DNA of 64,000 nucleotides from positions 4,063,712 to 4,127,711 of the forward strand of contig NC_079374.1 in NCBI RefSeq assembly GCF_021018895.1. The letters run 5' to 3'. Positions 23,994 through 35,840 of the stretch are shown one piece after another; positions within the stretch are counted from its first letter, which is position 1; each line of letters opens with the position of its first letter. A program made the position numbers and the translations under genes. This DNA is from Seriola aureovittata (Eukaryota; Chordata; Actinopteri; Carangiformes; Carangidae). The notes beneath the pieces are model-generated. The model was given only the letters and a program-made list of their open reading frames with translations. It had not been told where the DNA came from and searched no databases.

Positions 23994-25825
23994 GAGAAAA
24001 ACACAACCAGCTACTGAACTTTACATTCAAAACACATGACAAGCACAACAAAGCACCAATAACATTCCTCTGATTTCAGCTTTGAATGGGACAGTGTTTA
24101 GATGTGGAACGTATACATGTTACACTAAAATCAAGATGTTGTTTTCTTGAGCAAAATATTGAGTCTGATTTATTTCATTCTGTGAGTCAAGATTATTGTC
24201 AGGATTGAAAAGAAACTAGCAACAACAGCTCAACTCAGGAAAAGTACTTGAGTAAATGCACTTAGTTACAATAGTGTATCCTGGTGAGTTCACATGCTCA
24301 AGGCACTGTTGGTGTGTTGCCCTGTATGAGAAGAAGAGTACTTGTTTTTGTGGGTTTTTTTTTTTGCAAATCTTTACATAAAGTGACAGTAAACCTGAAA
24401 TACATCCTAAAATGATCTAGGAAATTGTTTGGATTTGTGTGTGGATGTTGTGAAAGGAATTTTCCAGTCACTACGATGACAGACGAGGGATGTTGTTGCC
24501 CCACCTTCAGATCTATTTGGATGCAGTAATTTCAGTAGCACTTGGCAACGCACACAAGCCCAGAGATGACGCATGAGAGTCATTAGGTCCTCTACTGTGA
24601 CACCCTGAGGTGCCACCTCTACCGTGGTGAACTGGCCTCAGGGAACAGGACTGACTACAGCCACTCTCCATACAGCTAATTACTGTATGACTCAATGGCT
24701 ACTGTGTGTTTGCCTCATGGGACGTTCCTCAGAGCAAATACCTCACACATTTGTAAGATGAGTGAAACATGACAAAATATCATATTATTGCACAATCTGA
24801 GTCTTTTTTTTTCCATCAGATGGCATTTTAATGGTTACTTCTCAGCACAAAGCTGTTGCTTTTCAGGGGTTATTTGGATGTACAGTTGTTACATTAGAAT
24901 TGGTCAATGTGTAATTACCTTCATTATCCTGTGAGAGCAATTAAACCAACTGCACCACAGTGGAGACCCAAACATGCAACTAATAAAGTAAACAACAAAG
25001 TCTCTAAGAGTGGATTTCCATCCACCTGTTTTTAGGTGTTTTTTCAATTTTAAATGCTGCAAAAAATGTTTTTATGCTTGGCTGAGGTGGAAACGTTGAT
25101 GTTAAGGTTAAAGCAAAATGTGAAAAAGTGCAATGAAACAGACAGATCTGTGTGTAGTGATGAGGAGACTATTACTTTACTTAAATTAATATATGAAACA
25201 AACTTCTGCATTGTTCTATCCTCTTCTTCTACATTGGTTTTAATGGTACCCAACTGGAGAATGAGCACTGCTAGCTGTTTATCTTCCCGAAAAAACTTGT
25301 ACTGTAGTTTATTTGAAGTCATTCCCATATACACTGTCCTGCTGCACCAAATGTGTATTTATCCGCAGCTGAAAATAGCTGCCAACAAAAGCAGTTTGAG
25401 AAATGTTTGCAAAAAACTACAGTGCCCAGCTGTTTTACATTATTATGCAACCTTATTTAGAAATATATATATAATTTAATTTATAAGTTTTCAGTAGCAA
25501 AACTTTATAATAACATCAGCTGTATCATTTAAACAGAAGAAGTTGGACTGTCTTAAATATAAGTAAGAAAAATAACATCTACAGAGTAGTGGAATTCAGG
25601 ATATCAACATAAAAATAATAGTGAAATTGTCATGTGGTTGCTACATGTTAAACAATTAAAGAATATTCTATATTCTTTAATTTTACCAAACATTGACTAA
25701 TGAGTATGGTTTAATATCTAACCCACAGTCTGAATCAGAAAGTAATGGTAATGCACCCAAAACACCAGCTAACAAACGAAAAATGGGTAGGGGAAAAAAA
25801 AGAAGAAAGATTTCTCAATACAGAG
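23994..25825. other. Intergenic, nothing recognised
   Basis: AT-rich DNA downstream of the KIAA2012-like gene. No long coding similarity or clear repeat is recognised on either strand. Part of it may be 3' UTR. Confidence 0.35.
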
Positions 25826-25999
25826 TGATCCCTCGTTTTTCAATTGACGAGCTTTGGTGTCGCGGGTGACATTTGACCCCGGAAACACTTCACCAAATTG
25901 TTGCGATGGCAGAAAATATGCTACTGTTGACAGGTGATTTACTCCCAAATTCATGTGAAAAGAAACATATTTAACCAACACTTTTTTCAGTTATACTAT

Positions 26000-26151
26000 G
26001 CGCTTAATAATGGGAGTTTTAGTAATGGAAAAATAACCTTCAACAGTCTTTAAAGTATAAGTTAGCGCTACCTAGCTAACCACAGTTTTGATCCTGTGTT
26101 AGCTAAGAAGCCAGCAGCAAACCAGTTGTTAATCGCAAACTATCATAAGCG
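26000..26151 (+). promoter_or_regulatory. Candidate promoter and non-coding first exon of the 29.4-kb gene
   Basis: The stretch with TTAGCGCTACCTAGCTAACC and ...ATCATAAGCG|GTAAGTG ends in a strong splice-donor sequence. It is not coding. It lies on the plus strand upstream of the coding exon at 29374, whose own start is preceded by good acceptors (TTGCAG at 29338 and TCACAG near 29362). Linking the two is inference; no transcript evidence is available. Confidence 0.3.
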
Positions 26152-26949
26152 GTAAGTGAAATATTTTCTCTGTCACCATAATTTAGACATTAATGAGAAT
26201 AAATCAACACAGTCTGACCTTTAAAGAAGCTGTGTACAGAGAGAAAGGTGCTAACGCTAGCTAATAACCTCTGCACAGCTGGCGTCAGTTTAAAGACACC
26301 TGTTTGTACGTGGAGCTGTAAAGAGTCTGAATGTGTCAGCTAAAGTTTCTGCAGTGGAACATTTAAAGGTTCGTAGTTTAAAAATATTCAAGCGTCAGAG
26401 CTGCAAGATTTTCTTTTACTAATGATCTTATTTTACAGACTGTCAGCCAACTGCATCACCAACTTTGTCCCACGTCCTCTTGTGTGAGTCTCTGACATGC
26501 CACAGAATATAGATATGCAATATACAGTTGTGTGCTACTGTTTGGACAACCTTGGGAAAGTTACTTATTTTTCCATGTTACTGATTGTTTCATGAATTTA
26601 AAAAATAGTGATTTAGGAATTTTAAGATTTTCAGTGATGTTGAGGTCAGTGGACTGTGAGGGTTTGTGTGTCTTGGAAGTAGTTCATGGTGGATTTTGAT
26701 GTTTGCTTTGGTTAATTGTGCCGTTGTAGAAGCCGGCCTTTTCTTAACTGACTGCAGGACATCTGCTAATATTTAGTGGAATCCATTTTTCCCTCTGCCT
26801 GTGTAATGTTTCCTGTACCACTGGCACAACCCCAAAGCTGAATATTTTCGCCCCAATGCTTCTCACTTGACACTCACTTGCGCTTTTCATCAAATGCTGC
26901 CCTTGTTTTTCCCCCCAAACAATCCGTTGGTGATTGTGTTCAAAGAGAT

Positions 26950-27357
26950 GAACTGTGACTTTATGTTGGAAAAATTGTGATACTTTATGATAAACATAAC
27001 CATCTTAAAGGGAAACTGTATTATCCTGTATAGAACTTTTCCATTATTGTGTCTACCTTTAAGACAGGAGTTGTCAGAGAGGAGCGCAGTGACCTTTGCT
27101 GTTCCTCCTAGCCACTACACCCAAACATTAGCTATGATAAGGCATGAATCGAGTCTCTATTGTGCCTGTCTCATTTCAGCAAGAATGTGAGGTCACTCTC
27201 AAATATTCTGTGTATAAATTCTGTGTGAATCTTGCATTCTTTGAACATTTGCACTGCGAGCTCTGGTGTGTAACTTGTTCCCTTGCTGCAAGAATAAATA
27301 TCCTACTTTTATAACTTTCAGACGGTATTCCTGAGTTTATTTGATAATTTTCCTAAC
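26950..27357 (+). repeat. Probable 5' LTR of a decayed endogenous retrovirus
   Basis: The region ends ...TTTCCTAACA and is followed by a primer-site-like TTGGTCCTTGGGGCC. Inside it are a TATA-like GTATAAAT (near 27210) and an AATAAA poly(A) signal (near 27294) in the order expected of U3-R-U5. The left border is not visible. No second LTR is recognised. Confidence 0.5.
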
Positions 27358-28320
27358 AACTTGGTCCTTGGGGCCGGATCTCAACAACCTCTCCTACTGT
27401 CCAGGACAGGACCTGAACCGTGCACGGGGGAGTCTGGGACTCCTGAACTAAAGCCCTCCAGCATCCAGGATCTACTAGACTGTGGGAAGGTGACGAGATC
27501 CACGAACAGAGAGAAACCAGGACGTCTGAATTATAAGGTAGGAGAGTCAAGTTAAAGACTATAAAATAGGTAAAGTCAAGTAATGACTATAACATAGTTT
27601 GTTGTGAAAAGGTCCAAGGTGTCCAAAGTCTGTGTGAGAAGACTACAGGAATAAATGACTCTGTGCCGCACGTTAAAGAGAAGGCCTAAAATAGTTCAGG
27701 GAACTATGAAACAGCAAACTGGGTTTACTAATAAAAATATAAAAGTTAAAAAGTTAAAAAAAAAAAGAAAAGTGAATAAATTTTTTTTTAAAAAGAGTTG
27801 CAACGGGGAATTGATAGAATATTTTCTGAAAGTGTGGTGTCTTGATGAGTAACAGAGAGGGGAAACCTCACGGTGTCAACAAACTCTCTGGCCGTGGAAA
27901 CCTAACGGTGATAACTGAAGCGGTACTCATCAAACAGGACCGGGGGGGGGGGGGCACCACACACAGAAACAGAGAGTGCAGGAGAAGACAGTGAAGTACT
28001 GAACTTACAACATATTGATTTAATGTTAAATCAGGAAATAAAACCAGAAGTTACTCTAATAATTGGAGAAAGTGAAGTAACTTTTCTATGTGACACTGGA
28101 GCTTCACGATCTGTGGTACATCCTGACGATGTACCAGACATAGTGAGATCCTCGGACGTCATCTATGTAAAATCAGCAAATGGAAAAGTTCATAAAGAAG
28201 TTTTATCACAAACAACACCGGTGACAGACCCGGAAACAAATAAGCAAACACAGATTAAATTAGTCCTGTCTCACGTCTGTCCAATGTCGCTATTAGGCAA
28301 TAGTTTTATAAAAGTATGTA
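27358..28320 (+). pseudogene. Endogenous retrovirus interior with aspartic protease fragment
   Basis: From 28023 a frame of about 100 residues carries the retropepsin signature FLCDTGASRSVV, followed by the downstream strand MSLLGNSFI. Retropepsins are the proteases that mature retroviral polyproteins. The segment between the primer site and the protease is short and mostly non-coding, so gag is largely deleted. No reverse transcriptase or envelope follows. It is a broken fossil with no coding capacity for a virus. Confidence 0.65.
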
Positions 28321-28396
28321 TTTGGTTTTGGGATCTTATAAAGATATCTTTAAAAGAGGTGACACATTTGTGCAAAAAAAAGACTTTGTCCCTAGT

Positions 28397-28432
28397 TTGT
28401 TTGTTTGTTTGTTTGTTTGTTTGTTTGTTTTG
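28397..28432. repeat. (TTTG)n microsatellite
   Basis: About nine tandem TTTG units directly after the retroviral fragment. Confidence 0.9.
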
Positions 28433-28632
28433 TTGGTTGTGATTTTCCAACAGCATAGCTGATCCTTAATTGATATTATGCTTTTTGGTAGCAGACTATC
28501 TAATATTATTTGCTGGAGCCTCCTTGAACGCACCACAGAGGAGAGTTTTCTCTGGGGACTAAATATTCAATGTGATTCATTCTCTCTGTGTAAATGTATT
28601 TTTCCTGTTGCCATGTAGAGAGTTGAAGTGAC

Positions 28633-29277
28633 TAGGGCCTGGACGATTATCCGACGTAATCGATGTTGTCGATTATAAAAATTATTCGACGTGGAATTTT
28701 AGTGTCGACGCGTCGTGTAAAACCACACAGGGTAAATGTTCATAGAACAAAACCGGAACTTTCTAATGGGACCGTTTATATCCATCGTCTTTGGTTTACC
28801 CGGATACAAGCGCAGCGCACGGACTGGGACAACGCGGTGACGTAATTGACGTCATTGACTACGTGAATGATTTGCGTCTGTGTAAATCTATTTGAACAAC
28901 ACGGCGGCGTCTACCAGCAGCACGACGGAGCGCGTGGAGCAACACGCGGCAAAAAAGGCTCGCACACGGTCCTGCAGAGTTTGGGAATACTTTAATCTTG
29001 ACAACAACAGTGCGTTAGTCTGCAGACTCTGCAAAGTGCATCTGGCATATCACTCTAGCACGACAGTCATGCACGAGCACATAAAGAGGAAACACCATGG
29101 TGCAGCGAGTCAAGATGTTGGACGGGGCAAATTGTTATATTAAATGACTAACTTGAAAACAATTGCAATAAAATTACTCTTAGGTTAATAAAAAAAATAA
29201 TCGTTAGATTAGTCGAATAATTGAAAAAATAATCGCTAGATTAATCGTTTAAAAAATAATCGTTTGGGACAGCCCTA
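28633..29277 (+). mobile_element. Non-autonomous hAT transposon with BED-finger exon and intact 8-bp target duplication
   Basis: A 645-bp element with terminal inverted repeats (left TAGGGCCTGGACGATTAT, right end read inward TAGGGCTGTCCCAAACGATT). It is flanked on both sides by GAAGTGAC (28625-28632 and 29278-29285). Eight-bp duplications are diagnostic for hAT transposons. The right end carries several AATCG-type subterminal repeats. It holds only the N-terminal part of a transposase gene, so it depends on another copy for movement. It sits about 100 bp upstream of the start codon of the next gene. Confidence 0.92.
28892..29143 (+). CDS. BED zinc-finger protein fragment inside the hAT element (83 aa)
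   Basis: An 83-residue open frame with an Arg/Lys patch followed by CRVWEYFNLDNNSALVCRLC and HEHIKRKHHG. The aromatic start, C-x2-C and H-x4-H match a BED-type DNA-binding finger, as at the N-terminus of ZBED/hAT transposases. The catalytic RNase-H-like domain and the dimerisation domain are absent. If translated, it would be a stand-alone finger able to bind transposon ends; expression is not known. Confidence 0.7.
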   Translation: MNNTAASTSSTTERVEQHAAKKARTRSCRVWEYFNLDNNSALVCRLCKVHLAYHSSTTVMHEHIKRKHHGAASQDVGRGKLLY

Positions 29278-29373
29278 GAAGTGACATAATTGTAGACAAA
29301 GCTGGATGATTAATCAGCACTTTCTAAACTGCTTGCAGGTACTTGCTGTCTTGGGGTCACAGGTCTTTTCAAA

Positions 29374-32282
29374 ATGGATGTAAGCATTGCTGTATCGCTG
29401 ATTCGAGGTCAGATGGGCACCGTGGTCGAGCGGGCCGTGAATGGAGCGGTGGAGACGGTGCTGGCTGAGATGCTCAAAGTGGTTGGAGTCAAATTTGAGG
29501 AGCTGAAAGCCCAGGTGGCGCTAATGAAGAGGGACATCACGGCACTGCAGAGGGAGAAAGCCCTGAAAGAGAAAGAGAACGACAATATTCGAGCCAAGCT
29601 GCGCTACACCGAGCTGAAGCTGAAGTACTACAGGCAGGGGGTGGAGGAGGAGCTGCAGCAGAGAGCCTCCACTTCCACTCTGGTCCGCATCCACCCGTCC
29701 TCCTTCCCCCAAACACAGAGAGGGGGTTCAGGCCATACCTCCACCGAGACCTCGCCATCCTGCTCGGCTCAGACCAGGACCACTGAGGCAGCGCTGACGA
29801 GAAGCAGTCAAGGTAACAACCACTGAAATGACAGACTTCTACTTTCCCTTCCTCTCCACTGAGTCCACTGACTCCTTCCTGTGTTTGTACTCCCAGAATG
29901 CACCTCTCTACAGAGCACAAGCACACGTGCCATCAGAGTGCGCTGTCATTCAGGGGGGCTTCAGGGGTGGGATGATTGAATGTGTGTGAGTCTGTCAAAT
30001 GAGATTTGAAACTGTAGCTAACGTAGGGCAAAGACAGAAATACAGTTGTTGTTTTTACACATGAAGAACATCTGTTTCAGCATCTGCCCTAAAATTTTGC
30101 CCTGGTCAGGCTTCCTAAAATATGTATAGGTTGATAGAAGTGTATTGTAGGTTGGTGTCAGTGCACATGTTGCTCAGGAGCAACAAGAAATTAAAGCCAC
30201 AGCGTGTAATATTTTAAAATATTTTGTAGTTGAAATATGCTGCAAAACTTCTAAACAGGTGATAAATTAAAGGAAAATTCAATATGTTGAGTCGGCTTGT
30301 ATCACACTGTGTCCCTGCACAGATGAAGCAGGCTGATCAAATGCTTGTTTGTGTAGTTTTGTTCAATCCCAAAGAGCGAGACACAGCTGAGAGCGTGGAC
30401 GCTGCTGTGGCCCCTCCTCCGGTTCTCGCCCTGACTCTGGATCTGGAGAAGCAGACAGCGACTGGCCCGATGTCCCCAGATGGTTCCACACAGGCTGACA
30501 GCTCCACGCTGCCCTCTTCTGCTCTACAGGTGACAACACACACACACACACACCTGACAGATCCATGCTTTACACCTGTCACCTCTTTTTTTTGTTTTGT
30601 TTTTTTTAAAACAGGGATAAAGACAAAAATCTGTCTCCTTATCTTTATTTATTTGTAGTAGAAGAAATAAATGGATTAGAGAAAGTAAACTCCATTTTGT
30701 TTAGTTTAGTTTTTACATTAGTTTTTAAATACTTAAATATGAGTGAATGCTGTTGAAGAAACATGGCAGTTCCTAACAATACATCTGACATGTGCAAAAT
30801 ACAGGTGAGTAAATGAAATGAACATTTATAACGAAATTAAAATGAAACCAAAAGGGAATACACAACATGGATGTGGTAAAAGTGATTTAAAGATTGTTGT
30901 GTGTTCACAGCCAGAGCTGAATCGATTAGCTAAATAATCAGTTAATCAATAGACAGAAAAAGAATCAGTGTTTTGTCACCGTTTAAGTAATTTACCAAAG
31001 GAAAAAAAAACAATCATTTGCTTTCTCCTGCTTCTCACATATGAGTATAAGGTTCTTTTCTCTGTTTCATGTCGTTGTCAGTGAAGAGCTCTGAGGACAG
31101 AGGGGCTCATATGTTTGTGATTAGTGATTTGGGGCAGTTGTGGCTCGTCCACTAATCGGAGGGTTGGTGGTTGGATCCCCAGCTCCTCCGGTCTGCATGT
31201 TGAAGTGTTCTTGGGCAGATTTTGAATGGTGGATAAGACTGTTAACTTATATAAGTGCAGTCCATTTACCATTATGCATAAATAATATTTGATTTGACTT
31301 GAATGAGAATCTACTGAACCAAAGCACTAAATATTACATGGACAGTGAAGATACACAGAGTCGTTTGTTAGAGAGGACTGTATGTGATTGTGACATCTTC
31401 AGAAGTAAACTACTGGAGGTCTTAGAGTATTACTGATTTCTCATCACAGTGCTGGTTGTGTTGCAGGTGAAGCAGGAGGCCCAGCAGCTGCAGCAGGAGG
31501 AGGAGGAGGACGAGGAGGATGAGGAGGAGGAGGAGGAGGAGGTGATCTGTATCAAGGGGGAGCCAGAGGAAGAGCAGGAGGTGATGGCCACCTTACTGTT
31601 GGACTGCCAGGTGCAGCAGGGTCATCTTTCAGAGTCAGAGGTGAGGCTACACCTGAATGCGAGATCTAAGAATGCCAAGTCAGTCCCTCTGAAAATAAGA
31701 CCGTTTCTTTCTTCAACAACGATTTAGCAACAGTGTTCAGTAATGAAACAGGGAGAAATCTGCCAGAGATGTGGAAACATCACTGGCAATTTCTCCACCC
31801 AGGGGAGTGGGAATTAGACCACAGTGCTGTGCAGACGCAGGACACAATGAGTTCTGATCCGAATGAAAACAGCTCATCTGAAGATAACTGGTCATAAGAG
31901 ATCTCCTGGAATGGAGTGAATATCAGTCTGTTGATGCTTGTGTTTGTTCCTCCAGGCTCAGAGTTCAGTGACAGAGTGGTCAGGACTTCCAGCAGGTCAG
32001 AGAAGTCACAGTACAACCTTCAGTTCAGCTGGACCAAGCACCTGTGAGTAGGAGAGTTATATATATATATATATATATACACTATATATACTATAAATAA
32101 CCAGAATTAGCAGTGTTTATCCAGCATTATGTGCCCCCCCCGTACTTATTTCTCCTGGGACAAAAATCAGTATTGTTAATTGCTATAGTAACTGAAGGTC
32201 AGCAATAATTATTGAAAGTAGTAATGTATTAGTCTGACTGTAATCTGTACTCAATTTCATTTGTCAAAGAAGTCCAGCTAAC

Positions 32283-32365
<83 letters not shown>

Positions 32366-33897
32366 CTTAGATTTGATGCTCCAGCCGACAGCCTCCCTGC
32401 CGTCGATGGTGGCCTTGCCCTCTGGTATCCCACCACATCAGGGAGTGCGGCCCTGGACTAAAGACCTCTATGAAGAATACAAACTGCGCAGGAACGAGCT
32501 CCGCCGGCGGAGTCTCAACAGACGCAGAGAGCTGGAGAAATCGCTGCCTCAGCCGCTGCTGGCCGATATGGTCGGTCAATATAACAGAGTTCAGATCAGG
32601 TTATATTCTTAGTGTGTTGTTGCAATGACACATTTAATGTAAAATATGATGATGTTGTGTCAAAGGTACGAGAGCGTCGAGAGAAGACCAGACTGAGGGT
32701 GGCCAGATGGAGGGCAAAGAGGAAACTGCAGGCGCGTCTGAACCAGGCTCAGGTCAGTGACGACATTTGACATTATGGATGTAAGATAACGACCTGTTTT
32801 CTGTAGGAAACTAAAATGTTTCTGTCCCAAAAGTGTCTCACTGAGGTCGTCTGTTGTAGGTTTAGTGTTTTGTCTGCTTTTGAATGAAGCTTTCTGTGAT
32901 TGATTAGAGTTCATTCTGTGTGAGAGATGTTAATATGGACTCCACTTTACCTGAGTGTTTGTTCACTAACGTAACAGCAGCACTTAAGATTTCAAGGTCA
33001 ATACATTACCTAATTGCACAGCCTCTGCTACATGGCTTACTTTTGAATAATTAACACGTGAGCTGCCCTCACTATTACTCCCTAATTAGGAGTCACTGGA
33101 CGTCTTCCCAGTTACATGAAAGTATCGTTTACATAGAGGCTCTAGTTTTTGTCTTACTCTCCCTTAGGCTGAAAGTGGCGCTGCAGGTCTTTGTCAGACT
33201 GGGTTTCCCATCAGCAGCCAACACCAGGATCAGCTCCGAGCAGCTGGAGGTGAGATGAGTCACACCTTAAGAGTTACTTCTGCTTTTTAAACTGTTCTGT
33301 CCCAGGTGCTACATCAGGCAGTGAAAGCCACATATTTAATGACAGAGATTGATCACTTTAGTTTCATAATTGACAGCTGAACAGACTGAATTTGACCTAA
33401 TGCAGTCTGAATTGAGGTTGGTTAAAAGTATGATATTATGAAGCTGGACTTGTAACTGCTCTGCTCCTCCAAATCATCCTGTGGCTGAATTCAGCACAGA
33501 CAGAATACAGGAGCCGGTTCTATAAATCACCAGCTAAATGAACAGATTTTTAAAGGCCCAGTATGTAGGACTTAGTGGCATCTAGTGGTGAACTGAATAC
33601 CCCTCCCTTCCCAGGTGTGTATGAGAACCTCCAGTGACCTCCAGGTTTAGACAAAATGAGAAAAGCCCCTTGATAGACTCAGTGTTTGGTTTGTCTGTTC
33701 TGGGCTACTGTAGAAACATGGCAGTGGCCAAATCATCCTGTCATATTCACAGAAGACACAAGTAGAGAATAGGCTTCAACTTTACAAATGAATGTGTGAG
33801 GGACCCTGTAAAGGCCTGTTTAATATTCCTGCCTAAGCAGAATCAGAAATGAATATTAATTATGATATTGAGTTATTATGTAGTGTTCAACAGGTCC

Positions 33898-33953
<56 letters not shown>

Positions 33954-34283
33954 GCATGGATTGTACCCTCTGATTCTTCATGAGAAACTAGACACTTCTG
34001 ACTTTGTTTTTAAAGTAGTAAATTGTCATCTTGTGTTTCAGCCTCCACCTCCAGTAGTCACCAGAGACAGCACTCCAGCAGCTTCCTCAACAATAACAGC
34101 ATCTCTGCCACTGTCCCCTTCATAACCTCCTCCTCCTCCACCTCTTCTGTGCTCCTCAGAGGCCCCAGCATGGCCACACATCAGCACGCTGTGACGTCAA
34201 CATCATCGTCCTCCTCCTCCTACCCCCAGGTCAGCCTATCACAGCAGAGCATTTGTCTGACAGACACAGATATCTTACAGTGA
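29374..34283 (+). CDS. Unrecognised 494-aa protein, 8 coding exons: coiled coil, acidic run, basic Arg-rich block
   Basis: The exon chain is 29374-29812, 30357-30529, 31467-31640, 31956-32043, 32371-32570, 32666-32752, 33168-33249, 34042-34283. Every border is GT-AG, phases match throughout, and the total is 1485 nt. The ATG at 29374 is the first in the exon and gives MDVSIAVSLIRGQMG. Residues about 45-95 form a coiled coil (VALMKRDITALQREK). This resembles the N-terminal segment found in many fish zinc-finger and transcription-factor-like genes. Exon 3 (residues 205-262) has an acidic Glu/Asp run followed by VICIKGEPEEE, with a possible SUMO site. Exons 5-6 (292-387) carry a strongly basic stretch (YEEYKLRRNELRRRSLNRRR, then RERREKTRLRVARWRAKRK), possibly a nucleic-acid-binding or nuclear-localisation region. 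The tail is Ser/Thr-rich. No zinc finger or enzyme motif is present. A nuclear regulatory role is inference only. Confidence 0.75.
31115..31275 (+). repeat. tRNA-derived SINE fragment in an intron
   Basis: Contains CCACTAATCGGAGGGTTGGT then GGTTGGATCCCC, which resembles a tRNA B box (GGTTCGATCCC). It then reads CTCCGGTCTGCATGTTGAAG and TCTTGGGCA, and ends ATATAAGTGCAGTCCATTTA. This is the head and tail of a SINE-like repeat widespread in fish, with its middle deleted. It lies in the intron before the exon at 31467. Confidence 0.65.
32057..32094. repeat. (AT)n microsatellite
   Basis: An AT run about 10 bp inside the intron after the exon at 31956-32043. Confidence 0.85.
32290..32364. repeat. 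(GT)n microsatellite immediately before a splice acceptor
   Basis: A GT run of about 75 bp. It ends six bases before the acceptor AG of the exon at 32371 (GTGCTCTTAG), so it occupies the normal polypyrimidine-tract region. Confidence 0.92.
33553..33700. repeat. Probable dispersed fish repeat in an intron
   Basis: AAAGGCCCAGTATGTAGGACTTAGTGGCATCTAGTGGTGAACTG... with ACCCCTCCCTTCCC recalls a dispersed element common in percomorph introns. The recognition is from memory of the motif; borders and class are uncertain. Confidence 0.45.
33899..33950. repeat. (CA)n microsatellite
   Basis: A CA run of about 50 bp in the last intron of the 29.4-kb gene, about 90 bp upstream of the final exon. Confidence 0.92.
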
Positions 34284-34518
34284 CATGCAGAATTGTGACC
34301 ATGCACTGAGATTAAGAGAATGTATTAGAAATATGTCATGAGACAGTTGTGTTCATTTTGTCACTGAAAAGTGTGATGGAAAAGATTTTTTTATGATAAA
34401 ACAAGTTTAAAACTAAATGAAAACAATAACTACAATAAAAACAAAATGATAGTGTGAAAGAATAATTAGTCTTTTAATGCAAGGTGTTATGCAGAATCTG
34501 TAGCCTAAATCCTGATTA

Positions 34519-34577
34519 GTGAGTGAGTGAGTGAGTGAGTGAGTGAGTGAGTGAGTGAGTGAGTGAGTGAGTGAGTG
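34519..34577. repeat. (GAGT)n microsatellite
   Basis: About 14 tandem GAGT tetranucleotides, 236 bp after the stop codon, so probably in the 3' UTR. Confidence 0.9.
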
Positions 34578-35176
34578 TGAAAAAGTAAACAGTGCCTTTT
34601 TTCACTTAACCCCTTGATTGATGTGAAATCTGTAACCATGGTAACAGCTGTAGCCTCAAAATACCACTGATTTAAAAATAGACTAAAATGAAATCAGGTG
34701 GCAAAATGAACACTGTCAGCTGATGGAGCTTAGTTACTTTAATATATGTACAGAGCAAAAAAAGTCAGAGCACCTTGTTTTTGCTGTTATATAGTAAATG
34801 TTTTACATATAAATTCCAGTATCAGTAGAACAAAACAGTCACTGTAAACATAATGCATTCCAATAACATTCAGTCTTATATAAAGTAACAGTCCTACATG
34901 CAGGAGGCATAAATTATTGAGATGCATGTGAGTGTATTTGTTTTATGTAAATACATATGTACATACCTTCCAAAGTAAGTTTGATGTGTCTGTCTTGTAG
35001 ATGTTCAAGTGTGATGAGAATGTGGTGTGACAGGGACTTTTTAAAATATGGGAAAGATTATTAATAGTGATTGGTGCACTTTATTGTTTAGAAACATGTG
35101 AAGGCTGCTAAGAACAAAAAAAAGACGAGATTGTCCTTTGCAGTTTTGCCATTTCAGAGGACTGATGTTCAGTTGT

Positions 35177-35182
35177 AATAAA
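35177..35182 (+). terminator. Candidate poly(A) signal AATAAA of the 29.4-kb gene
   Basis: AATAAA about 0.9 kb downstream of the stop codon at 34283, on the right strand for 3' end formation. No other supporting element can be proven. Confidence 0.35.
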
Positions 35183-35727
35183 TGCAGCTGGACATGAGCA
35201 GTGTTGAACTCTTCCTTAACAGATAATATGTATAACTAGAAAATTCCAGGGAAATTTTGAGTGCCACGGGGGCTACTGCTGGGATGAGTACATGATTTAT
35301 TTCCAGTGTTCAAAAGTCACCCTGATCATATTCTGGTTTTGAGAAATGTCTTGATATAAAAGACTCTGATATAAAACAATGTCACATCCCTCCATCATGT
35401 ATTATGTGGGAAATATCTCATATTCTGTCTTGTTTTTTTTAATAAAGGCAACATGTCTTCAAACTGGCATTTAAAGGGTTAAAATCCTGAAAACTAATAA
35501 TCATTTGGTAGGTTTGAGCAGAACTGAAGTGTTTTAAGAGATTTATGCAAAAAAAGCAGAAAAAAATATTGATATATGATAATTTTATAGCATTTTTTTG
35601 TGTGTCCTTTTTTGGACGCGAGGAACCCGAGAGGGTACAAAATGTGTTACCAGTGTATAATAGACCTGTAACAGTAACTGACATTAGATTTTAAAAAATA
35701 TGTAAAAAAGGACACTTTCTTGCAGAA

Positions 35728-35840
35728 ATCCATACCTTCAGCTGTAACACAGCCAAAATGATCAGCAAATCAAAAAAGAAAAGTAAAGAAAATGTCCAAA
35801 AAAGGACAGAGGGACCCCTGAGGGTTAATAAATCCCATGA
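35728..35840. repeat. 113-bp direct repeat, left border of the satellite array
   Basis: The sequence from ATCCATACCTTCAGCTG to AATCCCATGA recurs at 54072-54184. Both copies are 113 bp with a single visible difference (T/A in the CCCCTGAGGG / CCCCAGAGGG part). The satellite starts exactly after this copy. Confidence 0.92.

Noticed and set aside
31115..31275. A functional tRNA gene
   Set aside because: Only the B-box-like part is convincing. The cloverleaf does not close, and the downstream sequence fits a SINE tail.
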